34,099 bases of DNA from Butyrivibrio sp. (GCA_014799955.1 JAAVHB010000109.1:1-34099), one strand, 5' to 3'; numbered from the stretch's first letter, positions 7,065 to 15,165 are shown. The notes: generated by a model not told the origin, from the sequence alone. Made by a program: numbers and translations.

Positions 7065-8867
7065 TTAGACATTCACATATCTGATTCTGGCGGTTACGGT
7101 AGTTCCCTCCGCCTCGGTGCTCTCCACGGTAAGCCCGCAGCCCGTACCGTAGCACAGCCTTATTCTCTGGTTGATATTGTACAGACCGATTCCGTACCGG
7201 TTGTTCATGGTTCCCTTCTCAAGATTCCTGCGCATGTTCCTGAGTGTTTTGGCATCCATGCCGCAGCCGTTGTCGGATATGGCGATTATGACAAAACAGC
7301 TCTTCGCGTCCTTTGTAACGGAAAGCTTTATAACGCCTCCGCTTTCCACCTCCTCAAGCCCGTGAAGAATCGCGTTTTCGACAATCGGCTGCAAAAGAAG
7401 CGGCAGAATTTCAATATGCTCCGGCTCAAGCCCGTCCTGACACTCCAGAACATAATTTACCCTGTCCCCGAAGCGCAGCCTTTGAATCTCCAGATATGTT
7501 TCGATATGGGAAAGCTCCTTTGCAAGCGTCGTGTACTGAATACCCGTATTATCGAGCACGTATCTCATCGATCTTCCCAAAAGCTTGATTGCCTTGGCGG
7601 TTTCCCCGTCGCCTGCCACAATCGCCTTCATCCTTATCATTTCCAGCGTATTATAAAGAAAATGAGGATTTATCTGACTTGCAAGCATCTGGAACCGCAT
7701 TATCTGCTGCTCGTTGAGAAGCCTCTGCCTGGTTATTACTCCCGCGTACATCCGCTCGTCCTTTTCCTTGATTTTCTTGACCATTATTTTGAGGTCGCCG
7801 TACGCGGCGTTCAGCTCGTAGCAGCCCTCAAATTGCTCCAGCATATCGTAGTCACCCTGACTTACCCGGTACATTTCGTCGCGCATCGCGTTGACCTGCT
7901 TGCTGAAAATTTTAATGAACACACTCATAATAACAGCCGGAAGCACAAGCGCAAACATGATTATTATAACGGTCGTCACCGTGAGCTGCTGAATGCTCGC
8001 ATATGCAGAATTGCTCATCGTCACCACATAAACCCACGAATCTGAGTGCGTCATATTAAGCGTGGATACACAGGATTTAATCATCGTGCCGTTATAGGCG
8101 ATTTCTCCTTGGTACGTAAAATAATTGTCGTCGGGATTTACAAAATCAAGCATACCCCTGCTGCCGTATTCACTTCTGTCGGGACCGTAAAAAATCCGCC
8201 CGTCGTCTATAGCCAGAACTATACTGCAATCGTTATCCTCAATGCGGCTTCCCAAGTAATTGTCGCTTACTTTTATCATAAGAACGGCTTCTGCATCCGT
8301 GTCATACAGAGTAATCTTGCGGACCAGCGTCAGATTCCAATAGCTGTTTCCGTACGAGTCTCCGTTTTCAATAATGTCCCAGTGCACGCTGTACTGGCTC
8401 CCGGCAATCCTGTACCAGCTCTCCGCCTCGGTTTCGTCGGTAACCGCCCTGAAGTTGCGGTAATCAACCGCTCCTTTCTGATTTGTATATACAAACACGT
8501 CCGCTACTCCGGCATAATTGCGCTTGTACGATTCCAGCGCGCCGTAGCCGTCAACCGCCTCACAGAACGCCTTGTCCACCGGATATTCTTTTGAAAGCAT
8601 TTCTATAAGTTCACCGTCAAAAACAATCTCGTCGGAGATGCTTTGTATCTGGCTTGTGATTTCGTACATAACCGAGCGCACTCTGTTGTTATTGGCGCTC
8701 AGCAGCCCCGAATGGTACTCCTGCAGGCGGCTTACATTGTACGCAATCATTATGACGCTTATACATAGGATAGGTATAAAAACCGCCACGAAGTACATTA
8801 TTATCATCTGAGTTTTCATTTTGCTCTGCCTGAATCTGGCAGCGATATTTCCGAATAATCTGTTCAT
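7065..8867 (-). CDS. YesM-type two-component sensor histidine kinase
   Basis: A 600-residue membrane kinase. An N-terminal helix (MIIMYFVAVFIPILCISVIM) and a second near residue 295 (VTTVIIIMFALVLPAVIMSV) flank an extracellular Cache-like sensor domain. A HAMP-like linker follows, then the His_kinase family box INPHFLYNTLEMIRMKA with phospho-accepting His402, and ATPase motifs QPIVENAILHG, ISDNGCGMD and RYGIGLYNINQRI. YesM kinases usually sense extracellular sugars and pair with a YesN-type AraC response regulator, but no receiver-domain gene is in the window. ATG 8867 is preferred. A TTG at 8906 extends the frame, but it overlaps the -35 element of the promoter that reads into this gene. No Shine-Dalgarno lies close to ATG 8867, which may be used without a leader. 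Confidence 0.92.
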   Translation of the reverse strand: MNRLFGNIAARFRQSKMKTQMIIMYFVAVFIPILCISVIMIAYNVSRLQEYHSGLLSANNNRVRSVMYEITSQIQSISDEIVFDGELIEMLSKEYPVDKAFCEAVDGYGALESYKRNYAGVADVFVYTNQKGAVDYRNFRAVTDETEAESWYRIAGSQYSVHWDIIENGDSYGNSYWNLTLVRKITLYDTDAEAVLMIKVSDNYLGSRIEDNDCSIVLAIDDGRIFYGPDRSEYGSRGMLDFVNPDDNYFTYQGEIAYNGTMIKSCVSTLNMTHSDSWVYVVTMSNSAYASIQQLTVTTVIIIMFALVLPAVIMSVFIKIFSKQVNAMRDEMYRVSQGDYDMLEQFEGCYELNAAYGDLKIMVKKIKEKDERMYAGVITRQRLLNEQQIMRFQMLASQINPHFLYNTLEMIRMKAIVAGDGETAKAIKLLGRSMRYVLDNTGIQYTTLAKELSHIETYLEIQRLRFGDRVNYVLECQDGLEPEHIEILPLLLQPIVENAILHGLEEVESGGVIKLSVTKDAKSCFVIIAISDNGCGMDAKTLRNMRRNLEKGTMNNRYGIGLYNINQRIRLCYGTGCGLTVESTEAEGTTVTARIRYVNV

Positions 8868-8873
8868 AGCTTT

Positions 8874-8902
8874 ATTATAGTTGCCGCGTTCTCCGCTGTC
8901 AA
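8874..8902 (-). promoter_or_regulatory. Consensus sigma-A promoter of the sensor kinase, possibly leaderless
   Basis: On the minus strand TTGACA (8902-8897) is followed by exactly 17 bases and TATAAT (8879-8874), a full match to the vegetative consensus. Only AAAGCT separates the -10 box from ATG 8867, so the usual start point coincides with the A of the start codon. Confidence 0.8.
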
Positions 8903-8964
8903 ACAATGAAAAAATTAATGCCGTAATTCATATGAAATAATGAATGTATTTTTCGTTCTGCCCA

Positions 8965-8973
8965 TGCTATAAT
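8965..8973 (+). promoter_or_regulatory. Extended -10 promoter of the alpha-xylosidase gene
   Basis: TGCTATAAT (8965-8973) is an extended -10 element reading toward the GH31 gene. The sequence 17 bases upstream (TGTATT) is a poor -35, as expected for extended -10 or activator-dependent promoters. The start point would be near 8980, giving a leader of about 57 bases. Confidence 0.6.
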
Positions 8974-9004
8974 ATACAAAAGTAAATTAAGCAGATTTTA
9001 TTTT

Positions 9005-9020
9005 CCGCGGCACGCCGCGG
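9005..9020 (+). promoter_or_regulatory. CCGCGG palindrome in the GH31 leader
   Basis: CCGCGG, CACG, CCGCGG form a six-pair G+C hairpin in an otherwise A+T-rich leader, ending 8 bases before the AAGGAGG ribosome site. It could be a regulator operator or a 5' stabilising hairpin; no known consensus is matched. Confidence 0.4.
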
Positions 9021-9036
9021 ACGGCAAGGAGGAATC

Positions 9037-11328
9037 ATGAAATTCAGTAACGGATGCTGGCTTCAGAAGGAAGGCTGCGAATGCTTTTCGCCGCAGGAGG
9101 TTTACTACACCACCGTTGAAGAACGCAAGGTAACATTATGCGCCCCCACATACAGGGTAGCCAACAGAGGATGCACTCTCGGAGGCGTCAATCTAACGAT
9201 AACGGTAACATCGCCCATGCCCGGAGTTCTCCGTGTGCAGACGGCGCACTATCTCGGAATAATCCGCAAGGCTCCCGAATTTGAGCTTAACCTCGGAGAT
9301 GGTGAAATTCTTGACGTTGAAAATACCGACGAACGGATCAGCGTCACAAGCGGAAGCCTTACCCTTGACATCAACAAGCTTCCCTTTTCAATGACTTACA
9401 GAAGCGGCGGCAGAATTCTTACCAAAAGCGCGGGAAAAGACCTTGCGCTTATGAAAACCGACTGGAAGGGGCTCCCCTACGACAAGGGCGATTTGAAGGA
9501 TACATATATCCGCCAGCAGCTCAGCATCGGCGTTGGCGAGCTTATCTACGGTCTCGGCGAGCATTTTACGCCGTTTGCTAAGAACGGCCAGAGCGTGGAG
9601 ATGTGGAACGCCGACGGCGGGACAAGCACCGAACAGTCTTACAAAAACATTCCCTTCTTCGTATCCAACAGAGGCTACGGGGTTCTGGTAAACCACCCCG
9701 AGAAGGTTGAATTTGAAATCGGGACGGAAACGGTTACAAGAACAGAATTTTCCGTACCGGGAGACTACCTCGACTACTTTGTTTTCGATGGTCCCTCAAT
9801 GAATGACGTTATCGTAAAATATACTGATTTGTCGGGTAAGCCCGCACTTCCCGCCCCCTGGACCTTCGGTCTCTGGCTCTCGACCTCTTTTACGACAAAT
9901 TACGACGAGGCTACGGTCATGAGCTTCGTGGACGGTATGCTTGAGCGCGGAATTCCGCTGCGTACATTCCATTTTGACTCCTTCTGGATGAAGGAATTCC
10001 ACTGGTCCGAATTTATCTGGGACGACAGAGTATTCCCCGACCCCGAGGGAATGATTAAGCGAATGAAAGCAAAGGGACTTAACATTTGCGTATGGATTAA
10101 CTCCTACATCGGTCAGGAAGCCGCTATTTTCAAAGAAGGGCACGAGAAAGGATATTTCATCAAGCGCACAAACGGCGACACATGGCAGTGGGATATGTGG
10201 CAGCCCGGCATGGCAATCGTGGACTTCACGAATCCCGACGCCTGCAAATGGTTCCAGGACAAGCTTGAGGTTCTTCTCGATATGGGCGTTGACTGCTTCA
10301 AAACTGACTTCGGCGAGAGAATTCCCACCGAGGACGTGGTATATTTTGACGGCTCCGACCCTAAGAAAATGCACAATTACTATACTTATCTCTATAACAA
10401 AACAGTCTACGAGCTCCTTGAACGCAAGCGCGGCAAAGAAGAGGCTGTTCTTTTCGCGCGCTCTGCAACAGTGGGCGGTCAGAAATTCCCCGTTCACTGG
10501 GGCGGCGACTGCTGGTCGGATTACGAATCCATGGAAGAAAGTCTGCGCGGCGGTCTTTCGCTGTGTATGTCCGGCTTCGGCTTCTGGAGCCACGACATCG
10601 GCGGCTTCGAGCACACCTCAACCCCCGACGTGTATAAGAGATGGGCGGCTTTCGGTCTTCTTTCAACCCATTCAAGGCTTCACGGCAGCCAATCCTACAG
10701 GGTTCCGTGGGTCTATGACGAGGAAGCTGTCGATGTGGTAAGAAGGTTTACCAAACTCAAAGCTTCACTGATGCCCTACCTTTACAGAAACGCCATTTAC
10801 ACCTCCGAAACAGGAGTTCCTATGATGCGAAGCATGGTTCTCGAATTCCCCGATGACCGCAACGCCTCCTACCTTGACAAGCAGTATATGCTCGGAGATT
10901 CTCTTCTTGTCGCGCCCGTTTTCAACGACAGAAGTGAAGCCTCCTTCTACCTGCCCGAGGGCAAGTGGACGGACTTCCTCACCGGCAAAACCTACGAGGG
11001 CGGCAAGTGGTACACCGAAACCGTCGATTATCTGCATATTCCGCTCCTCGCGAGGGAAAACAGCATAATAGCGATTAACCCCGACGCTCCCGGCCCCGAA
11101 TACGATTACTCGGAAAACCTTATTTTCTGTGTAATGGGACTTACGGACACCGCCGAAACCACCGTGTACGCGATGGACAAAACTCCCGTCGCGAGCATCA
11201 AGGCGGTTCGCTCGGAAAACACCGTAAACATCACCGTCGATACGCAAAAGCCCTGCAAGGTAAGGCTTTCCGGACTCGCGGACGAAATCGAGGCTGCGGG
11301 CAGCATGACGTATACCGTTACGCTTTAA
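9037..11328 (+). CDS. GH31 alpha-xylosidase (YicI-like), cytoplasmic
   Basis: A 763-residue glycoside hydrolase of family 31, the length and layout of E. coli YicI. It has an N-terminal beta-sandwich (MKFSNGCWLQKEG, GGVNLTITVTSPMPGVLRV), a catalytic barrel and C-terminal beta domains. The nucleophile is Asp424 in FKTDFGERIP, the alpha-xylosidase form of the motif. The acid/base is Asp491 in GGDCWSDYESM. GFGFWSHDIGGFE and the HSRLHGSQSYRVPW segment complete the active site. There is no signal peptide, so it would act inside the cell, removing alpha-1,6-xylose from xyloglucan or isoprimeverose-type oligosaccharides. The start is ATG 9037 with AAGGAGGAATC. It is divergent from the sensor kinase and ends in a strong terminator. 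Other GH31 activities cannot be fully excluded, but the YicI-type motifs favour xylosidase. Confidence 0.92.
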   Translation: MKFSNGCWLQKEGCECFSPQEVYYTTVEERKVTLCAPTYRVANRGCTLGGVNLTITVTSPMPGVLRVQTAHYLGIIRKAPEFELNLGDGEILDVENTDERISVTSGSLTLDINKLPFSMTYRSGGRILTKSAGKDLALMKTDWKGLPYDKGDLKDTYIRQQLSIGVGELIYGLGEHFTPFAKNGQSVEMWNADGGTSTEQSYKNIPFFVSNRGYGVLVNHPEKVEFEIGTETVTRTEFSVPGDYLDYFVFDGPSMNDVIVKYTDLSGKPALPAPWTFGLWLSTSFTTNYDEATVMSFVDGMLERGIPLRTFHFDSFWMKEFHWSEFIWDDRVFPDPEGMIKRMKAKGLNICVWINSYIGQEAAIFKEGHEKGYFIKRTNGDTWQWDMWQPGMAIVDFTNPDACKWFQDKLEVLLDMGVDCFKTDFGERIPTEDVVYFDGSDPKKMHNYYTYLYNKTVYELLERKRGKEEAVLFARSATVGGQKFPVHWGGDCWSDYESMEESLRGGLSLCMSGFGFWSHDIGGFEHTSTPDVYKRWAAFGLLSTHSRLHGSQSYRVPWVYDEEAVDVVRRFTKLKASLMPYLYRNAIYTSETGVPMMRSMVLEFPDDRNASYLDKQYMLGDSLLVAPVFNDRSEASFYLPEGKWTDFLTGKTYEGGKWYTETVDYLHIPLLARENSIIAINPDAPGPEYDYSENLIFCVMGLTDTAETTVYAMDKTPVASIKAVRSENTVNITVDTQKPCKVRLSGLADEIEAAGSMTYTVTL

Positions 11329-11333
11329 ATTTA

Positions 11334-11363
11334 AAAGAGGAATCCCGTTGGGGATTCCTCTTT
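11334..11363 (+). terminator. Rho-independent terminator after GH31
   Basis: A 13-pair perfect stem, AAAGAGGAATCCC (11334-11346) with GGGATTCCTCTTT (11351-11363), has a four-base loop and starts five bases after the stop codon. Confidence 0.85.
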
Positions 11364-11370
11364 GCTATAC

Positions 11371-11410
11371 AAAAACCGGGCGGGACTTAATGCCGTTCGT
11401 CCGGTTTTTT
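11371..11410. terminator. Bidirectional terminator between convergent genes
   Basis: AAAAACCGG (11371-11379) pairs with CCGGTTTTT (11401-11409) around an inner stem of GCGG and CCGT. A U-run follows in both directions, so it can serve the plus-strand GH31 gene and the minus-strand lipoprotein at 11430. Confidence 0.75.
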
Positions 11411-11429
11411 GTTTTATAAAGAACACTTG

Positions 11430-12551
11430 TTATTGCTCCCTGTGTTCTTTTATATAATTTTCCCAGTATATACTTTTGAAGTCCTCGGCATCCGCATACT
11501 CAAATGTGTCAATAAGCTCAAATTGCGCTTTTCCCGTCGGCTCAAAGCAGCCCTTTTCGGCGTTATATTCAAACGTCTTATATACCACCGGTCCGTCAAG
11601 ACTCACTCCCGACATTATATCTCCAGACCTAGGCTCAATAAATATACTAATCCAATTACCGACACTGATTTTTCCGTCCCGAACCATAACATACTGCTTA
11701 TAGGAAGATACTGAACATCCACCCAGAACTCTGTCCGTTATCCATGCTCCGGCTTCTACCGTAAAATTCCGTTTTTCTCCGGATTCCGTAACGGAGAACG
11801 ATACATCGCCGTCTTCGGTAATTACCACATCGCTTATCGTCATTTCATTTTCGAGCGTTTCACGTAAACTGTCTCCGGAAAGAAAAATGAAATTGTCATT
11901 AGCACAGTCATAAATATAGAGATCGCAACTGGTATCATATCCTTTCTCCCAAATAGTATTATCTATACGTATACATATATCCTCTTGTCCGTCGCCGGTA
12001 ACATCCGACAAAAAAAGTCTCGGAGCAACAGCGGTTTGACCCCCATGCACGGAATATGCGTCATGCCTCAGAACATCAAGGCTTATTCCGCCTATTGCAT
12101 CACCTATCGGATATTCTTTGCTTGTCCCTTCCTTCCCAATCTCTATAATACAATCCTTATCCCAAAATTTTTTATCCTTATCAATTACATACCAGCCGTT
12201 ATCCGCGGCAAATTTACGGTAGCTCTTACCGTCAATTACAGCTGTTTCAAGCTCAAAGCCCGGATAAAAGACCTCCCTGAAATCGCTTAAATCCGGCTCC
12301 GACCAGGATGTCACGCTCATTATTTCGGGTTCTTCGGACTTTGTTTCCTTCTCTTCATGAGTGACGCCCTCCGTTATATTTTCTGTTGGGTTTTCCGCCG
12401 CCTGCTCCGCCACGTTTTCCGTAATAATCTCCGTTTTTATCTCGCTGCCATCATCGGCGCTGCCGTTTCCCGACGGGGCACAGCCGGATATCAGAACTGC
12501 CATACATAAAGCAAACACCGGAAGCACTGTTTTTTTCCAGAAAAATTTCAT
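11430..12551 (-). CDS. Lipoprotein, second tandem copy; candidate immunity protein
   Basis: The start is ATG 12551 behind GGGGAGGAGATAAAT, giving 373 residues, exactly the length of the paralogue at 12634-13755. The signal peptide ends in the lipobox ISGC with Cys24. An acidic Thr/Glu-rich stalk follows (NVAEQAAENPTENITEG), then SVTSWSEPDLSDFREVFYPG and a beta-rich domain with DVTGDGQEDICIRID, which resembles a calcium-binding FG-GAP/dockerin-type loop. The C-terminus ends WENYIKEHREQ, the same as the paralogue. The two proteins are nearly identical through the first ~115 residues and diverge in the loops after that. I do not recognise a named family. Its place after the RHS-hydrolase gene and its outward membrane anchoring fit an immunity protein against a wall-acting toxin, but that is inference. 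Confidence 0.82.
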   Translation of the reverse strand: MKFFWKKTVLPVFALCMAVLISGCAPSGNGSADDGSEIKTEIITENVAEQAAENPTENITEGVTHEEKETKSEEPEIMSVTSWSEPDLSDFREVFYPGFELETAVIDGKSYRKFAADNGWYVIDKDKKFWDKDCIIEIGKEGTSKEYPIGDAIGGISLDVLRHDAYSVHGGQTAVAPRLFLSDVTGDGQEDICIRIDNTIWEKGYDTSCDLYIYDCANDNFIFLSGDSLRETLENEMTISDVVITEDGDVSFSVTESGEKRNFTVEAGAWITDRVLGGCSVSSYKQYVMVRDGKISVGNWISIFIEPRSGDIMSGVSLDGPVVYKTFEYNAEKGCFEPTGKAQFELIDTFEYADAEDFKSIYWENYIKEHREQ

Positions 12552-12571
12552 ATTTATCTCCTCCCCGCTAC

Positions 12572-12621
12572 GCGAATTTATAAAAAACATTATATTTATA
12601 CAACTCCCCGTATCTTGAGAG
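12572..12621 (-). pseudogene. Vestige of the hydrolase gene 3' end
   Basis: Read on the minus strand, this stretch encodes (G)xxxNIMFFIN just before the second lipoprotein gene. The 3' end of the 13777-15147 gene encodes GKLFNIMSFIN and a stop just before the first lipoprotein gene. The codons AAT ATA ATG and TTT ATA AAT are identical, and an upstream match (TACGGGGAG against TATGGGAAA) is visible with an indel between. The duplication that made the two lipoprotein genes therefore carried along the tail of the hydrolase gene. The match is short, but position and order agree. Confidence 0.65.
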
Positions 12622-12633
12622 CCATTCCGCTTG

Positions 12634-13755
12634 CTATTGCTCCCTGTGTTCCTTTATATAGTTTTCCCAATATATGCTTCTGAAGTCCTCGGTATCCGCA
12701 TACTTAAATGAGTCAATAAGCTCCATTTGCGCTTTTCCCATCGGCTCAAAGCAGCCTTTTTCGGCATCATATTCCAGAGTCTTGTATACCAAAGGTCCGT
12801 CAATAATCGAGCCATCCATTCCATTCCAGCCGGACTCCGGTCTGGTAATTATCCGTATCCAGTATCCCATGCTGATTTTTCCGTCTCTAACCATGATATA
12901 CTGTGCGTCCTTATCCAGCCAGCACCCCTCCAGAACCCTGTCTTCGCTCACAGTGGTTTCCAAAATAAAATCCCGTTTTTCGCCGGATTCCGCAGCGGAC
13001 AGTGATAAATCACCGTCCGCGCTGACGGCAATATCGCTTACCGTAATTTCATTTTCGAACCTTTCATGCAGGCTGTCTCCGGCAACGGTAATGAAATTGT
13101 CATTTGCACAGTCATAAATATAGAGGTTACAGGTAGCTGTCTTACCCATTAACCAATTTTCAAAATCAAAATAGTCAACGCGGATGCATATATCCTCCTG
13201 CCCGTCGCCGGTAACATCCGACCAGAAAATTCTCGGAGCAACGGAAGTTTCTCCGTTTTTGGAATACGCTATATGCCATCCAAAACTTATTCCGCCTATC
13301 GTATCGCATATTGGATATTCCTTGCCTTGACCTTCCCTGCCAATCTCTATGATGTAATCCTTCTCCCATCCATTTTTACTCTTTTCGATTACATACCAGC
13401 CGTTATCGGCGACAAATTTACGGTAGCTCTTACCGTCAATTACAGCTGTTTCAAGCTCAAAGCCCGGATAAAAAACCTCCCTGAAATCGCTTAAATCCGG
13501 CTCCGACCAAGATGTCACGCTCATTATGTCGGGCTCCTCGGGCTTTGTTTCCTTCTCTTCATGAGTGACGCCCTCCGTTATATTTTCTGTTGGGTTTTCC
13601 GTCGCCTGCTCCGCCACGTTTTCCGTAATAATCTCCGTTTTTATCTCGCTGCCCTCATCGGCGCTGCCGTTTCCCGATGAGGCACAGCCGGATATTTGAG
13701 CCGCTATACATAACACGAGCACCGAAAGCACTGATTTTCTCCAAAAACATTTCAT
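12634..13755 (-). CDS. Lipoprotein, first tandem copy; candidate immunity protein
   Basis: A 373-residue lipoprotein starting at ATG 13755 behind GGGGAGGGGATAAAT. The signal peptide ends in ISGC with Cys24, followed by the same acidic stalk and SVTSWSEPDLSDFREVFYPG block as the 11430-12551 copy. Then come a divergent middle (for example KSKNGWEKDYIIEIGREGQG), the shared WSDVTGDGQEDICIRVD loop and the shared WENYIKEHREQ end. It begins only 21 bases after the stop of the RHS-hydrolase gene and is surely co-transcribed with it. The pattern of a conserved 5' half with a divergent centre fits duplication followed by divergence or partial gene conversion. It is an uncharacterised family; the immunity role is proposed from position and cell location. 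Confidence 0.83.
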   Translation of the reverse strand: MKCFWRKSVLSVLVLCIAAQISGCASSGNGSADEGSEIKTEIITENVAEQATENPTENITEGVTHEEKETKPEEPDIMSVTSWSEPDLSDFREVFYPGFELETAVIDGKSYRKFVADNGWYVIEKSKNGWEKDYIIEIGREGQGKEYPICDTIGGISFGWHIAYSKNGETSVAPRIFWSDVTGDGQEDICIRVDYFDFENWLMGKTATCNLYIYDCANDNFITVAGDSLHERFENEITVSDIAVSADGDLSLSAAESGEKRDFILETTVSEDRVLEGCWLDKDAQYIMVRDGKISMGYWIRIITRPESGWNGMDGSIIDGPLVYKTLEYDAEKGCFEPMGKAQMELIDSFKYADTEDFRSIYWENYIKEHREQ

Positions 13756-13776
13756 ATTTATCCCCTCCCCGTTATA

Positions 13777-15147
13777 CTAATTTATAAAAGACATTATATT
13801 AAATAGTTTCCCATATTCTTTAGATAAAGAAGCCAGCAGTTCTATTGATGTAATATATCGACCCGCATAAGATACGCCGTTCTCATTGACAACAGTATAA
13901 ATATCCTTGACTGGTACATATACATATCCGGCTTTAGTTCCCACTTTTGCGTACCATTTAGTTCCGTTCATATATTTAAATTTGGGAGAATCGCCTGTAA
14001 CGGCTTCATGAAGCCCCGAAAAGTTATACACATTGTTAAACCAAGAGCTCTGATATACAAGAGAGGTATTGTTTACCAGTCTTCTCGCGTTCTCCAGCGC
14101 CTGACTCCATACAGGTGAGGTTGTAGTAGGAAGCGCTCCAGCCAGAACTTTTTCATATGCCGCAAAATCATCTCCGTTACTTATTACCTCAAATGCGGAG
14201 CGCGAATCTCTTGCCATGCGGTTCTGTATTACCTGCGCAACTCCGGTCTGATCCAACGCATCATTCCCGGATTCAAACCATATGGTTCTTGATACCTTGT
14301 CTAGCTGCTCTACATACGGCAATGCGCTTGCCTCAGTGCTGTACACAGCCGAACTTGCCGCAGCGCATTCATCTCCGTCCGACGCTTCGCCCCTCCTGCC
14401 GCCAATTCCTATATCATTGATACGGTACATGATTTCAACGGTTATATCACCCGCCTTAGATATGTACGCCTGCGCCTCCTCGCTGCTCATCCCGTCAACA
14501 TATCTGCCGTTTTTCCAATCGACGTAGCGACCGCTGTAAATCCACCCTGTTTCGCGGTCTACATAATTGCTTTTATATTTGTATCCGTTCACGTTTCCGG
14601 CATACAGAGGATTTGTATTTAAAAATTTCCCGCCGATTTCATCGAGCTGATACACCGAATAAAGCACACCGTCCGCATATTCGTATTCGCATATAACGAA
14701 ACCGTTATGCTTTAAACCGATTATAGTAAAATCATCGTCAAAAATATACTCATATTCCTCCGAATCATACTCAAAACCGATTAGGCAGCCTTGAATATAT
14801 CTGTAATCAACGATGTAACTGTCATTTACCTCACTTATCAGCTCCCCGTCCTCGCTCCATACATAATACGTCGATTCTCCGTCCACATTCTTTGATATTC
14901 TTCTGAAATTATCTCCGTATTCATAATGCGCATGAAAATCCGGCGCGTCTATATCCGTAAGCAAATCACTGAATTCCGTTCCTGAATAGCTCCACGTTAA
15001 ATTCATATTTCCGTATTGCTCCTGAGAAACCGTATCCGTAAAAATCTTTACCTCAGAGGCAATCGCTTGGGATACTGCCGCCTCAATAAGGCTGTTTACA
15101 TCGGAAGCATTCTCTTGTACTTCAGCGGCAATCTCATCATTTGCCAA
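13777..15147 (-). CDS. Degenerate RHS-core protein with C-terminal SleB-like cell-wall hydrolase domain
   Basis: 456 residues from a TTG at 15147. Residues 74-170 show degenerate YD/RHS repeats (YEYGDNFRRISKNVDGES, YYVWSEDGELISEV, CLIGFEYDSEEYEYIF). Residues 193-219 match the end of an RHS core: SNYVDRETGWIYSGRYVD then NGRYVDG. A spacer follows, then at 284-400 a Hydrolase_2/SleB-like domain with VSRTIWFESGNDALDQTGVA, where Glu292 is the expected catalytic Glu, and VIQNRMARDS. This is the layout of an RHS toxin tip, but the large RHS shell and N-terminus are missing and no signal peptide is visible. Upstream in frame there is a stop within a few codons. The TTG has no ribosome site; an ATG at 15006 has AGGAG 12 bases ahead. 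It may be an orphan tip, an N-terminally truncated gene, or a secreted hydrolase with a lost start. Two tandem lipoprotein genes follow. Confidence 0.72.
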   Translation of the reverse strand: MANDEIAAEVQENASDVNSLIEAAVSQAIASEVKIFTDTVSQEQYGNMNLTWSYSGTEFSDLLTDIDAPDFHAHYEYGDNFRRISKNVDGESTYYVWSEDGELISEVNDSYIVDYRYIQGCLIGFEYDSEEYEYIFDDDFTIIGLKHNGFVICEYEYADGVLYSVYQLDEIGGKFLNTNPLYAGNVNGYKYKSNYVDRETGWIYSGRYVDWKNGRYVDGMSSEEAQAYISKAGDITVEIMYRINDIGIGGRRGEASDGDECAAASSAVYSTEASALPYVEQLDKVSRTIWFESGNDALDQTGVAQVIQNRMARDSRSAFEVISNGDDFAAYEKVLAGALPTTTSPVWSQALENARRLVNNTSLVYQSSWFNNVYNFSGLHEAVTGDSPKFKYMNGTKWYAKVGTKAGYVYVPVKDIYTVVNENGVSYAGRYITSIELLASLSKEYGKLFNIMSFIN

Positions 15148-15165
15148 AATGTTTATTCTATATTA

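Larger units (their letters stand above)
11430..13825 (-). repeat. Tandem duplication of about 1.2 kb: hydrolase tail plus lipoprotein gene
   Basis: Two units with a period of 1204 bases (starts at 13755 and 12551). Each comprises the last codons of the hydrolase (intact at 13777-13825, vestigial at 12572-12621), a ribosome site and a 373-codon lipoprotein gene. Long runs are nearly identical in DNA over the first third of the lipoprotein genes, with lower identity downstream. Confidence 0.75.

Noticed and set aside
7362..8594. Plus-strand ORFs of 227 and 182 codons
   Set aside because: Antisense shadows of the sensor kinase; no start signals and no recognisable protein features.
8868..8906. 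TTG start of the sensor kinase at 8906
   Set aside because: The codons up to ATG 8867 lie on the -35/-10 promoter and no ribosome site precedes the TTG.
9796..10614. Long minus-strand ORF of 272 codons
   Set aside because: It is fully antisense to the GH31 catalytic domain, whose motifs are intact; an artefact of G+C-rich third positions.
13777..15147. Plain spore-cortex SleB enzyme
   Set aside because: SleB enzymes have a signal peptide and a peptidoglycan-binding domain; here there is an RHS-core end motif instead. Kept only as a less likely alternative.
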